Below are positions 27,441 through 36,472 of a stretch of DNA of 64,000 nt, in pieces. Position 1 is the stretch's first letter, and each line of letters opens with the position of its first letter. The translations under genes were made by a program, and so were the position numbers. The notes under the pieces were generated by a model, which saw only the letters and a program-made list of their open reading frames with translations, was not told the DNA's origin and did not search any database. Origin of the DNA: Methylobacter sp. KS41 (GTDB lineage: Bacteria; Pseudomonadota; Gammaproteobacteria; Methylococcales; Methylomonadaceae); the NCBI GenBank assembly GCA_002862125.1, contig PHSP01000001.1, positions 1,274,501-1,338,500 on the forward strand, read 5' to 3'.

Positions 27441-29888
27441 TTAGTCCAAATGCCGGTAAACCCATAATTTCAAAGCGTCTTCAATAAATACCCAAAATAT
27501 GCAATAGACCCAGATTAATCCGATGTACTCCCAGGAAATAGGCGCAATTAACCAGCCTAAGCCGGCAATGGCTGTGGCAAATATTTTCGTGCTGATAATT
27601 GCAATTAACATAAGGATGGCTGGAAATGGGCGGCTCAGAAAACAATTCCGGGTACGAGCGACAAAGAGCGTTAAATGACCGGCAATGGATAGCTTAAGGA
27701 AAATAATCGTTTGTATCTCTGCAAGACTGAAATCGAAATATCTTTTAACAATAATTAACAGTAAAAAAGTTTCTATTACACCCATTGCACCCAGTGCGGA
27801 GGATATAGTCAAAACCCTATGCATATTCCAGCGTACCGGTGTAGTCGATAGCCAGGTATTATCCTTGGCGATAGCTAAAATCGGGAGATCATTCAGCAAG
27901 GCCAGCATGATAATCATTAACGCGGTAATCGGATAAAAATTGTAAACCAGCATTGCCAATACCATGAAAAACATAATGCGGATGGTTTCAATGATCCGGT
28001 AAATGGCATATGAATTCATGCGCTCGAAAATCCGCCGCGCTTCTTCAATCGCATTGATGATCACGCCAAGTCCTGTGCCCGTTAAGATCAGGTCGGCAGC
28101 TGCCCGAGCCGCGTCGGTCGCCCCGGAGACGGCAATGCCGACATCGGCCTGTTTCAACGCAGGAGCATCATTGACGCCATCTCCGGTCATGCCGACCAAA
28201 TGACCATTGGCCTGTAAATCTTTCACCAACCAGTATTTATGTTCTGGAAAAACCTGGGCAAAACCATCGGCCAGCTCGGCGCACTGAACAACATTATGAA
28301 CAATATCTTCATTATCTTTAGCCTTGACAATTTGCTCAGCGAGCAGGATGTTTTGACCCAAACCCAGCTCACCGGCTATTTGTTTGGCGATTGCGATGTT
28401 GTCGCCAGTGACCATTTTGATATTGACACCATGCTTTATCGCTTCTTTTATCGTGTCAGCAGCATCTTCGCGCGGCGGATCGAATAACGGCAGAATACCC
28501 AGAAACAGCCAGCGTCCGGTTTCATCGGTTTTGGCGACGCCCAGGGCACGGTAGCCTTTCAGGGCAAATTCGTTCACGGTTTGTTCCGCCCGCTCCCGCA
28601 AAGAAATATCCGGATGGCATAAGTCAAGAACGACCTGCGGAGCCCCTTTACTTACCTTGAAAGTCTGGCCTTGGCTGGTTTTTATTTCCGCTTCGGTGCG
28701 TTTTTGTACCGGATCAAAAGGCATGAAATGTTGTTGCTGAAAGGATTGTAATGCCTTTTCATCGCCCAATTGATGCAAAATGGCGCTATCAATCGCGTCG
28801 AGATTTTCAGAGTCGGAGGCCAGCGCCGCCGCCAGAATTATCCTCTGCCTATCAGTGCCGTTAAACATTTCCGGCTCACCCAGGGTCAATTTGTTTTGCG
28901 TCAGCGTGCCGGTTTTGTCAGAACACAGAATATCCATGCCGGCCAATTCTTCAATCGATTCCAGCCGGGAAACAATGGCTTTTAATTTAGCCAGTTTTAT
29001 AGCCCCAACCGCCATGGTCACCGATAAAACTGCCGGCAAGGCAACTGGAATGGAGGCCACCGTCAGAATCAGTGCAAATTGCACCAAATCCATTATGGGC
29101 AAGTGTCTATCCAGTCCGACCAGAAGCAATACAGCAACCAGTGCTATACAGATAAAAATTAGATAGTTGCCGATATTTATGACGGCTTTCTGGAAATGGG
29201 AGATATTTTTCGCAGTACTGACCAGTCTTGCGGTTTTGCCGAAATAAGTATTTGCTCCGGTGCTGGTCACCACGCCGGTCATTTCACCTTGCTTGGCAAT
29301 AGTGCTGGAATAAATCAAATCGCCAATCCGCTTTTCAACAGGCAAGGATTCACCAGTCAAGGCAGACTGATCAATACTAAGATAATCGCCTTCAAGCAGT
29401 GCAATATCCGCAGGCACCACATCACCCAATAGGATTTTAACTTTATCACCAGGCACCAATTGCGAAGCGTCAATACTTGACCATTGCTCATCCCTGAACA
29501 CGCGGGCTTTTAACGCCAGATTCTTTTTTAACTGTTCGATGGCGTTGCCGGCCTGATATTCCTGCCAAAAACCCACAATCGCATTAAAAAACAACAGAAT
29601 CAGAACAAGAACCAGATCTTCGGCATGATGAATAATAGCGGACAGTATCGCCGCTATTTCTATCATCCAGGCGATCGGCCCCCAGAAATAAGAAAGAAAC
29701 TTCAGGAGATTACTTTTGCGTTTTTCCTGAATGGCGTTAAGGCCATAAAAAGTGAGCCTTGCTTGAGCCTCTGCGCTAGTAAGGCCATTCAAATTGCTTT
29801 TCAGGTACTTTAAAAGGGCTTGTGCCTCCAGTAAACGGACTTTATCGGCATCCAGCGGCGGCGGGAATTTATGATTGTTTTCTTTCAT
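27441..29888 (-). CDS. Plasma-membrane-type H+-transporting P-type ATPase (P3A)
   Basis: This enzyme would export protons across the inner membrane at the expense of ATP. From ATG 29888 (MKENNHKF) it has 815 residues; a TTG at 29894 would add two. It shows the P-type order: N-terminal cation ATPase domain, two membrane pairs, actuator motif TGES, phosphorylated Asp in CSDKTGTLT, MVTGDN, and TGDGVNDAPAL, then the C-terminal membrane domain. The GLNAI and EIAAILS patterns and overall size are those of P3A proton pumps, a mainly plant/fungal class also found in archaea and scattered bacteria. It is monocistronic. Confidence 0.92.
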   Translation of the reverse strand: MKENNHKFPPPLDADKVRLLEAQALLKYLKSNLNGLTSAEAQARLTFYGLNAIQEKRKSNLLKFLSYFWGPIAWMIEIAAILSAIIHHAEDLVLVLILLFFNAIVGFWQEYQAGNAIEQLKKNLALKARVFRDEQWSSIDASQLVPGDKVKILLGDVVPADIALLEGDYLSIDQSALTGESLPVEKRIGDLIYSSTIAKQGEMTGVVTSTGANTYFGKTARLVSTAKNISHFQKAVINIGNYLIFICIALVAVLLLVGLDRHLPIMDLVQFALILTVASIPVALPAVLSVTMAVGAIKLAKLKAIVSRLESIEELAGMDILCSDKTGTLTQNKLTLGEPEMFNGTDRQRIILAAALASDSENLDAIDSAILHQLGDEKALQSFQQQHFMPFDPVQKRTEAEIKTSQGQTFKVSKGAPQVVLDLCHPDISLRERAEQTVNEFALKGYRALGVAKTDETGRWLFLGILPLFDPPREDAADTIKEAIKHGVNIKMVTGDNIAIAKQIAGELGLGQNILLAEQIVKAKDNEDIVHNVVQCAELADGFAQVFPEHKYWLVKDLQANGHLVGMTGDGVNDAPALKQADVGIAVSGATDAARAAADLILTGTGLGVIINAIEEARRIFERMNSYAIYRIIETIRIMFFMVLAMLVYNFYPITALMIIMLALLNDLPILAIAKDNTWLSTTPVRWNMHRVLTISSALGAMGVIETFLLLIIVKRYFDFSLAEIQTIIFLKLSIAGHLTLFVARTRNCFLSRPFPAILMLIAIISTKIFATAIAGLGWLIAPISWEYIGLIWVYCIFWVFIEDALKLWVYRHLD

Positions 29889-30139
29889 TGTCAATCGCCT
29901 ATTTTATTAGGCTTTATTAAAATTAACCGTCAAATTTGATAAATGCAAACAAGTTTTTAATGATTACTGGCATATTCAAGAATTTATCTAAAAAAAACTT
30001 CCCGGAAGAGGCTTTTGCAACCAAAAATTTTTTGGCGCCGGAGAAAAAGGGGATTGAGGATAATCAGTGAGGAGTTACTGATTCTTCGAAAGTTTTTATG
30101 CCCTCTCCTGCCTATAAAAAGGCAAAAATTACGCAGTAG

Positions 30140-30985
30140 CTAATGCCTTCTGCGGCCCCAACCGTCCAGCCTCACTCGTTGCATGCCCAGCAAAGGGTTT
30201 GCAACATAGCTATGCACTGATTCGACTCGATTTCGTAAAACCGGCATTTTCATTGCCCTGCGCTTCGTGAAAACAGGTGTCTCATCGTTTACGGAAACTA
30301 CCCGGTTCCTGTCTTTGAGAGAATTTTCAAGTAATGAAACTACTTCTTCACTGCTAATAGTGTTTTTATTGCTTTCGATAAAATAGCTAGCCAGTCCTGT
30401 GATTGCCGCCCAATTTGACTGATTTTTTATAAAGTTTAATGCTACAGAAAATAACTCATCCAGTTTTTCCTTCTGCTGTTGCTTGCAGGCAGAAAAACAT
30501 TGTAAATATTCAGTAGCTAATGCAAGATCAGAGCAGCCGCCATAATTTTTCAATGCTGTCAGATCAACAAATTGCTGATTAGATAGTTCCTCGGTCCCAG
30601 CAATATATCTAGCTTCAGCCAGCGGGCCGACAAGCAGATTAATAATATCCGCTTCAAAGGCGGCCATATAATCCGTCATCGAAACCGCCATGGTATCGTT
30701 ATGGCCTTTTGTTTCTTGTGCTAATGCATCAATTGAAGACGGCAACCATTCGATTAACCGCCCGCCTTCAACTCTTGCAATGCAATTATCATGTCGCGCT
30801 TTATAACACATCAGCTCTTCTTCATGCTTATCTTCTAAGTCATTGAACGTAATCTGAAAAAAAATAGACGGAAGATTTCTGGCTTTGTTGTTCAAACAAA
30901 TAGCCACCGCATGCCCCGCCTCATGAAAAGCGATACGTTGTTTATGTTCTATAAATTTACCCAGGCAAGAGCTTTCTGATTTCAT
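30140..30985 (-). CDS. Stand-alone FtsH-like (M41-type) zinc metalloprotease domain protein
   Basis: From ATG 30985 (MKSESSCLGK) the product has 281 residues; a TTG at 30997 is also in frame. It carries a zinc-protease HEAGH motif at residues 21-25, with AFHEAGHAVAICLNN resembling FtsH. A later CSDLALATEYL segment matches the place where M41 enzymes supply the third zinc ligand Asp. The LLVGPLAEARYIAG helix also follows the FtsH pattern. No AAA ATPase or transmembrane part is present. Substrate and role are unknown. The C-terminus (about 255-281) is basic and unlike FtsH. Confidence 0.75.
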   Translation of the reverse strand: MKSESSCLGKFIEHKQRIAFHEAGHAVAICLNNKARNLPSIFFQITFNDLEDKHEEELMCYKARHDNCIARVEGGRLIEWLPSSIDALAQETKGHNDTMAVSMTDYMAAFEADIINLLVGPLAEARYIAGTEELSNQQFVDLTALKNYGGCSDLALATEYLQCFSACKQQQKEKLDELFSVALNFIKNQSNWAAITGLASYFIESNKNTISSEEVVSLLENSLKDRNRVVSVNDETPVFTKRRAMKMPVLRNRVESVHSYVANPLLGMQRVRLDGWGRRRH

Positions 30986-31341
30986 GTTGTTTAACAAATA
31001 GGGGTTGCAGCTTGGCAGACAATGTTGGATGCAAAATGATCCTACTCAGCGATTAGGAATAATCGCGGGGTTAAATTACATGAAACCAAAGTTTAATTGT
31101 CTTTAATAACTCACAGACTGAAGCTATTTTTATGCCAACAATTATTAACTACACAAACATGCTTGAAATCAAGTCGCCTTCCAGGATGAAGACTGGGCCG
31201 GAATTGATTAAGGCGGGGCAAAGGTTTAAAAAAACCCTTTTTACGGTTTAAATAAACCTTTTCTACGGTTTTTCTCAACTGCTTCTGCCCGTTAAGGCTT
31301 TCATGAGAAGCGGAGAAAAATAGCGAAGAAAAAAAATGAAT
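30986..31341. other. Intergenic region with an imperfect tandem repeat
   Basis: This region between the M41-like gene and the small secreted protein contains no gene. At about 31230-31271 a 17-18 bp unit (AAACCCTTTTTACGGTTT / AAACCTTTTCTACGGTTT) is repeated nearly perfectly. No promoter stands out. Confidence 0.5.
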
Positions 31342-31641
31342 CTATTTTAGAATTTCTTTAGCTCTATTCATTGATATAATGGATTTTGATGTCAGATAAA
31401 TCATACTGTTTTTTATTATGGCGCTGTCTAAATCAACATTACCCATATCCGATAATGTTGACACTACGTTACGGATATAGGCATCCTCGGCATAAGCGGT
31501 AGTTATGTCGAAAAGTTCACTCGCGGTAAACCTTTCCTTAAATGTTTCAAGAGGTATTGTTCTGGGGTTTTCGTCAAATTCAGCAAAAGAGGCGACGGGT
31601 AAAAAACAGAGCAAACAAAGAAGGCGGGCAAATTTAACCAT
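31342..31641 (-). CDS. Small secreted protein of unknown function
   Basis: The 99-residue product begins with a clear Sec signal peptide (MVKFARLLCLLCFLPVASFA, cleavage probably after SFA near residue 20). The mature part of about 79 residues is acidic and helical, with no cysteines and no motif I recognise. It stands alone between larger intergenic stretches. Coding is supported by the signal peptide and frame; the function is unknown. Confidence 0.6.
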   Translation of the reverse strand: MVKFARLLCLLCFLPVASFAEFDENPRTIPLETFKERFTASELFDITTAYAEDAYIRNVVSTLSDMGNVDLDSAIIKNSMIYLTSKSIISMNRAKEILK

Positions 31642-31956
31642 TTTTTAATACCTTAAATGATCAGTTATCAACTTGAATAGGCTCGGTTTTGAGTCTGAAT
31701 CAGGCTGTATTATTGAATCAAGTTATGACAGTATAATGACGGTGCAAACAAAATCAGGAATAATTCAAATTAATCGCAATCCACCATAAAACGTATGACT
31801 CCGGAAATGCTAATTTTGCTTATCTACTTGAAAAGTAGAAATTAGTAGCCGGCTATAGGCTATTTTCGATAGCGAAAATTTATCAGCGGAGTTAGCGCCC
31901 AATTTTATTTCCGGATGTTTTTCTGCTACCTAGGCTTTTTCATTTCATGGTTTTCT
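31642..31956. other. Divergent intergenic region upstream of the MEKHLA gene
   Basis: These 315 bp lie between two divergent genes and should contain both promoters. They are AT-rich. The MEKHLA frame is open from 31915, but its first 14 codons look unlike the family. A short near-palindrome of TAGCCGGCTA occurs at about 31847-31856. Confidence 0.4.
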
Positions 31957-32424
31957 ATGGATTTTCCTGCTGAAAAAAATAATTTTCTTGTTGAGCATGT
32001 ACTTGACATCAGAAATAGCTATCGCCGATTGCTTCTAAAAGAATTAATTCCAGAGATTCAGACTGATGAACTGTTCGCCAGACAATTATTCCATGCGCCT
32101 TTTGCAGTTGTTTCTCATGATACGGCAAGCGATCCGGTTTTTAATTACGCAAACCTGAAAGCGCTTGAGTTGTTTGAATTAAGTTGGGAAGATTTTATTC
32201 ACCTGCCTTCCAGAATGTCCGCAGAACCGATTAACCAGGCCGGACGTGAACAATTGCTGGCTGAAGTTACGGAAAAAGGATATATCGATCATTATGAGGG
32301 CGTCCGTATATCAAGTACCGGCAAAAGATTTCTAATTCGAAACGCCATAGTCTGGAATCTCATGGATAAAAATAACAGCTATAAAGGGCAGGCAGCCTGC
32401 TTTAGTCAATGGAGATTTTTATAG
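31957..32424 (+). CDS. MEKHLA-domain (PAS-like) protein
   Basis: From ATG 31957 (MDFPAEKNNF) the product has 155 residues; an earlier in-frame ATG at 31915 would add 14 hydrophobic residues. It matches the MEKHLA domain, a PAS-like sensor fold, with SHDTASDPVFNYANLKALELF, the LPSRMSAEP segment and a C-terminal NAIVWNLMD strand. Stand-alone bacterial versions have no established function; ligand or redox sensing is inferred from the fold. Confidence 0.75.
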   Translation: MDFPAEKNNFLVEHVLDIRNSYRRLLLKELIPEIQTDELFARQLFHAPFAVVSHDTASDPVFNYANLKALELFELSWEDFIHLPSRMSAEPINQAGREQLLAEVTEKGYIDHYEGVRISSTGKRFLIRNAIVWNLMDKNNSYKGQAACFSQWRFL

Positions 32425-32604
32425 CAATGCTCTGGTATTTCCGCATTTCTTTCCGCATCTAAACTTGGCTTCAAGGTTTTTGGTTACGGCTGATTCAACT
32501 TCCTGCGAGTTGACATGTCTACAACGAGTCACTAGACTGGCCCTTTAAAAATTACCTCCGTTGCAATTGAGGCGCTGGTTAACCCAAAAAACCAAACCAT
32601 ATCT

Positions 32605-32877
32605 ATGATAATCATGCCAGAAATGATTGGCTATTTAGCCGCTACATTGACGACAGCCTCATTTTTACCTCAAGCCATCTTAACGATAAAAACCAAAGAT
32701 ACAGAATCCCTTTCATTAGGCATGTACAGCATGTTTACTCTGGGAGTGTTCTGTTGGCTTATATACGGCTTTTATCTTGCTGATAAAGCAATCATTTTTG
32801 CCAACGCAATTACCCTGGTACTGGCCGCATCAATCCTCTTTTTTAAGATTTATAATGTGCTATTCAAGAACGGATAG
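32605..32877 (+). CDS. SemiSWEET family sugar transporter
   Basis: The 90-residue protein is a single three-helix PQ-loop/MtN3 unit. It has GYLAATLTTASFLPQAILTI holding the PQ motif, then a second helix (MFTLGVFCWLIYGFYL) and a third (NAITLVLAASILFFKIY). Bacterial SemiSWEETs dimerise in the inner membrane and transport sugars by facilitated diffusion. The start could equally be the ATG at 32614 (MPEMIGYL); neither has a strong ribosome site. It precedes fructose-1,6-bisphosphatase, but 125 bp separate the two. Confidence 0.88.
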   Translation: MIIMPEMIGYLAATLTTASFLPQAILTIKTKDTESLSLGMYSMFTLGVFCWLIYGFYLADKAIIFANAITLVLAASILFFKIYNVLFKNG

Positions 32878-33002
32878 TTGAAAACAATAGCCAATCGCGC
32901 CTGATCTCGCCAGCCAGTATACATGCGAAGAAAACACACAAATTCCGCCAGCGCTTGAAAAGAATTTTTTAGTATAACAACAGACAAACAGAGATATGAA
33001 GA

Positions 33003-34007
33003 ATGGCTAATAAAGTGACCTTAACCCAGTTTATTATCGAGCAGCAGCGTGGCTTACCCGATGCATCAGGAACGTTCAGCATGCTGCTGAACAATATCGT
33101 GACCGCTTGCAAGAAAATATCTCATCTGGTTAACCGAGGCAATCTTGTGGGTGTTTTGGGTAGCGCTGAGTCTGAAAATGTGCAAGGCGAAGTACAAAAA
33201 AAACTGGACATCATTACCAATGACATTATGGTAAATGCACTGAACTGGACCGGGCATCTGGCAGGCATGGCTTCGGAAGAAGTAGATGATATTATTAAAA
33301 TTCCGGAGCAATATCCCAAGGGTAAATACCTGGCGTTGTTTGATCCATTGGACGGCTCTTCAAACATTGACGTTAATTTGGCCGTGGGTAGTATTTTTTC
33401 TATTCTACGTTGCCGTGAAGGTGTCGATCCGGCGCCTGAAGACTTCTTGCAAAAAGGGTCGGAACAGGTTTGCGCGGGTTTTGTGCTTTATGGTCCATCA
33501 ACCATGATGGTTTTGACAACCGGACATGGCGTTAATGGCTTCACTCTCGATCAGGATATAGGTGAATTTTTACTGACTCATCCAAACATGAGAATTCCGG
33601 AAGAGACCAGCGAATTTGCCATTAACATGTCGAACCAGCGCTTCTGGGAACCCCCTGTTCAGCGTTATATTGATGAATGTCTGCAAGGGGCGGAAGGGCC
33701 GCGCGAAAAAAACTTTAATATGCGCTGGATCGCTTCGCTGGTTGCCGAGATTTACCGGATCCTGACGCGCGGGGGAGTTTTTTTATATCCCCTTGATTTG
33801 CGCGATCCGTCAAAACCAGGAAAACTGCGTATTATGTACGAAGCCAACCCGATGGCATTAATTATCGAGCAGGCGGGTGGAGCTTGTTCCACAGGACGTG
33901 AGCGCATTCTCGATATTAAACCGGCAGGCATTCATCAACGCGTGCCACTGATTTTGGGGTCAAAAAACGAAGTCGAGCGCATTGTGGCTTATCATCAGGA
34001 AGGGTAG
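33003..34007 (+). CDS. fbp: Class 1 fructose-1,6-bisphosphatase
   Basis: This enzyme hydrolyses fructose-1,6-bisphosphate in gluconeogenesis or in RuMP/Calvin-type cycles. The 334 residues show the metal-binding motif [10 protein letters not shown] at 114-123, the earlier ASEEVDD acidic site near 90-96, and the C-terminal [15 protein letters not shown] motif typical of class I enzymes. Length fits the family. It is apparently monocistronic. Confidence 0.97.
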   Translation: MANKVTLTQFIIEQQRGLPDASGTFSMLLNNIVTACKKISHLVNRGNLVGVLGSAESENVQGEVQKKLDIITNDIMVNALNWTGHLAGMASEEVDDIIKIPEQYPKGKYLALFDPLDGSSNIDVNLAVGSIFSILRCREGVDPAPEDFLQKGSEQVCAGFVLYGPSTMMVLTTGHGVNGFTLDQDIGEFLLTHPNMRIPEETSEFAINMSNQRFWEPPVQRYIDECLQGAEGPREKNFNMRWIASLVAEIYRILTRGGVFLYPLDLRDPSKPGKLRIMYEANPMALIIEQAGGACSTGRERILDIKPAGIHQRVPLILGSKNEVERIVAYHQEG

Positions 34008-34066
34008 TGTTTGCTAAAACATGCAAGTCTATTTGCATCTATCACTGCCTCTGATTACCAGTACTT

Positions 34067-34201
34067 TCACATTGCTTTGCGCTGTTGCGCCGTCTCGTCC
34101 TGAAGCGAGCGTTCGACTGATTTGTTTTTGCCCAAGACTTCCAGCCGGGCTTTGAGCGCAACCGGATCAGATACATCGGCTGGTTTATCCTGTTTAATTA
34201 A
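34067..34201 (-). other. Possible gene remnant downstream of the DUF502 gene
   Basis: A minus-strand stretch of 44 sense codons ends at TGA 34069-34067 and encodes a charged peptide containing DVSDPVALKARLEVLGKN and ending QQRKAM. It is preceded directly by TAA and has no ATG, GTG or TTG near its start. It could be the tail of a lost gene or a very small gene with a rare start codon. The product is not recognised. Confidence 0.25.
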
Positions 34202-34232
34202 TTATTTTTCCTTACCGCCTTCATGGCGATTA

Positions 34233-34823
34233 TCAGGGCAAATTATTCGTTTCTGATGCTTTGTTGTAATCAACACCGACACTGACAATAAAGCTGGTGG
34301 CTTCTTCAATATCCATGGCTGACTTAACTAATTTGGATTTATCGACAATCACAGTGAATCCGGATGTCGGGTTGGGCGAGGTGGGTACAAACAGTATATA
34401 TTTATCATCGTATCTGTTGGTTACATAAGCAGGCACCCAGACACCTTCTTTTGGGTATTCTACGTATACAACTTCTTTGGCCATTGTCTGTTCATGTGAT
34501 GAAAACATGTTAAAAACTTTTTTAAGCACTCGGTAAATTGTGTTCAGAAAGGGAATTCTGTCAATTACATAGTCAAAGGCGCTAATAACCCAGGAACGCC
34601 CCTTTTTGGCGATGGTATTGCCTATCCACATCAATATAAAAAAACTGACTGCGAAAACCATAGCGGTATAAAGATAGTTATCGGAAAAGCCGTAAACAAC
34701 TTGAAATGACTCGGAAACCAGTCCTTTTACAAAAATGATAATTTGTAATACAACAACAATAGGGATAACCGCAAAGACGCCTATCAGGAAATCATTCAAT
34801 AGCTTTTTAGTAAATTCATTCAT
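34233..34823 (-). CDS. DUF502 family membrane protein
   Basis: The 196-residue protein has two N-terminal transmembrane segments (about 8-30 and 50-72), followed by a soluble domain. The family signature is visible around IDRIPFLNTIYRVLKK, VVYVEYPKEGVWVPAYVT and LFVPTSPNPTSGFTVIVDKS. Function is not established, although the family is widespread. The C-terminus (NKASETNNLP) is variable. Confidence 0.88.
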   Translation of the reverse strand: MNEFTKKLLNDFLIGVFAVIPIVVVLQIIIFVKGLVSESFQVVYGFSDNYLYTAMVFAVSFFILMWIGNTIAKKGRSWVISAFDYVIDRIPFLNTIYRVLKKVFNMFSSHEQTMAKEVVYVEYPKEGVWVPAYVTNRYDDKYILFVPTSPNPTSGFTVIVDKSKLVKSAMDIEEATSFIVSVGVDYNKASETNNLP

Positions 34824-35208
34824 TATTTTCTCCGTTGTTTATACCAAATTAATCATTAGCAAGATATCTGATGAATATTTAACATTTTCTCTATCTGTAA
34901 AGCATTGGCCGCAGACTGGAAGAAAATGCGCGCTTAATTATAAGCGAATTTAAGGCGCTTGTATGAGCGATAGAAAAATGTTGGAGAGTACAAATCTGAT
35001 TTAATTTACACTGATGAAGCCGATATCCGTATTTCATGCTTTTTAGACGCTTACCCGCAATAATATTTCGTATAACCTTGCCGGTTTTGCTGGTTTAATA
35101 GCGGGACCGCCATAAAGACTTTAAATAAATGCTTTTTAATCGATCAGAAGAGCGTGCAATTGCACTGAACCTGGAAGATGTGAACTTTTAAAATAAGGAT
35201 GAAATATA
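34824..35208. other. Divergent intergenic region upstream of the pteridine reductase gene
   Basis: The 385 bp separate the DUF502 gene from the pteridine reductase gene. A 12-bp palindrome GTGCAATTGCAC sits at about 35154-35165. A 20-codon frame at 35128-35190 (MLFNRSEERAIALN...) ends just before the AAGGATG ribosome site, but is too short to assign as a gene. Confidence 0.4.
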
Positions 35209-35940
35209 ATGCAAAAAAATATATTGATTACCGGGGCGGCTAAACGCATTGGCGCCGCCTGCGCCCGGTTGCTGCATAGCGAAGGCTGTAATGTGTTTTT
35301 GCATTATAGATCGTCAAAAGAAGCGGCTTTGCAGCTTTGTTTTGAATTAAATCAGATGCGCCCGGATTCAGCATACATGATGCAGGCTGATTTACTTGAC
35401 AGGGATGAGATGGAATCGCTGGCAAGTGAAGCTTGCATGGCATGGGGCGGAATTGATGCGCTGGTAAATAACGCTTCGACCTTTTATCCGACTGAAGTGG
35501 CGAAGGTAACCGAGCAACAGTGGGATGAGTTAATGGGCAGCAATTTAAAAGCTCCCTTTTTTTTGGCAAAATTATTATCAGGAACTTTAGCTGATAATAG
35601 GGGGTGCATTATTAACATCGTCGATATCCATGCGGAATGCGGATTGAAGGGTTTCCCGGTGTATAGTATCGCCAAAGCCGGATTGGCTGCTATGACCAAA
35701 ATCCTGGCCAAGGAATTCGGCCCAAGCGTCCGTGTTAACGCAGTGGCGCCGGGAGCTATACTTTGGCCGGACACTGATTTGTCTGAACAACAAAAACTAG
35801 AAATTTTGCAAAGGGTGACTTTAGGACGCTGTGGCGAACCCGATGATATTGCCAAGGCGGTATGGTTTTTGATCAAGAATGCGGACTACATGACCGGACA
35901 GATTTTGACAGTTGATGGCGGGCGTACTTTATTTTGTTGA
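35209..35940 (+). CDS. Pteridine reductase (short-chain dehydrogenase family)
   Basis: The 243-residue SDR enzyme has the NADPH loop TGAAKRIGAACARLL (residues 8-22), an arginine-containing HYRSS typical of NADP-preferring pteridine reductases, the NNAST motif, and the catalytic YSIAK. In pteridine reductases the position corresponding to the usual SDR Ser is often Asp, and here the strand reads NIVDIHAE, which fits. AAGGA precedes the start. It faces folK and folB, so a role in reducing dihydrofolate or a related pterin is a sound inference. Confidence 0.87.
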   Translation: MQKNILITGAAKRIGAACARLLHSEGCNVFLHYRSSKEAALQLCFELNQMRPDSAYMMQADLLDRDEMESLASEACMAWGGIDALVNNASTFYPTEVAKVTEQQWDELMGSNLKAPFFLAKLLSGTLADNRGCIINIVDIHAECGLKGFPVYSIAKAGLAAMTKILAKEFGPSVRVNAVAPGAILWPDTDLSEQQKLEILQRVTLGRCGEPDDIAKAVWFLIKNADYMTGQILTVDGGRTLFC

Positions 35941-35974
35941 TGCTGACACTGAATGCATGACGCCTTGACTTAAT

Positions 35975-36469
35975 TTAACTGGCCCAGACGGGCTTGACGC
36001 GCTTTTGTTTGAGAATTGTCTTGTCGAACTTTTCCCATAGCTCGGCATAGCTCAGATGACTAATCGGATGTTTTAAAGCCGGGGCAATTTCGGCTAAAGG
36101 TTCGAGGACAAACGCGTAGCGCTCAATTTCATCGCGCGGTATCTGCAGCCGTCCATCATTGAGTATCAGATCATCATACAAAATGAGATCCAGGTCGAGG
36201 GTGCGCGCAGAAAATTTCTGACAGTCTCGGGTGCGGCCGTTATCCAGTTCAATTTGCCGCAGCATTTTGGCGACTTCTTTCACGCCTGATTCCGAGTTAA
36301 ACCCGACTACCAGATTGTAAAAGGCATCGCCTGTGAAACCGACCGGTTCTGATTCATAAATACTTGAGATAGTCAGCTTGCCAAAGTGGTGCTCAAGCGC
36401 CTTTAGACTGGCAAGTATATTTTTATCCCTGTCGATGTTGCTGCCTATGCTAATGTAGCCTCTGGACAT
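35975..36469 (-). CDS. folK: 6-hydroxymethyl-7,8-dihydropterin pyrophosphokinase FolK
   Basis: FolK transfers pyrophosphate from ATP to hydroxymethyl-dihydropterin in folate synthesis. The 164 residues show GYISIGSNIDRDKN at the N-terminus, the YESEPVG loop, and the signature RTLDLDLILYDD with metal-binding aspartates. It lies 3 bp after folB in a two-gene unit. Confidence 0.96.
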   Translation of the reverse strand: MSRGYISIGSNIDRDKNILASLKALEHHFGKLTISSIYESEPVGFTGDAFYNLVVGFNSESGVKEVAKMLRQIELDNGRTRDCQKFSARTLDLDLILYDDLILNDGRLQIPRDEIERYAFVLEPLAEIAPALKHPISHLSYAELWEKFDKTILKQKRVKPVWAS

Positions 36470-36472
36470 GGA

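Noticed and set aside
35128-35190. 20-codon frame ahead of the pteridine reductase gene as a leader peptide
   Set aside because: There is no attenuator hairpin pair or codon run that would support a regulatory leader.
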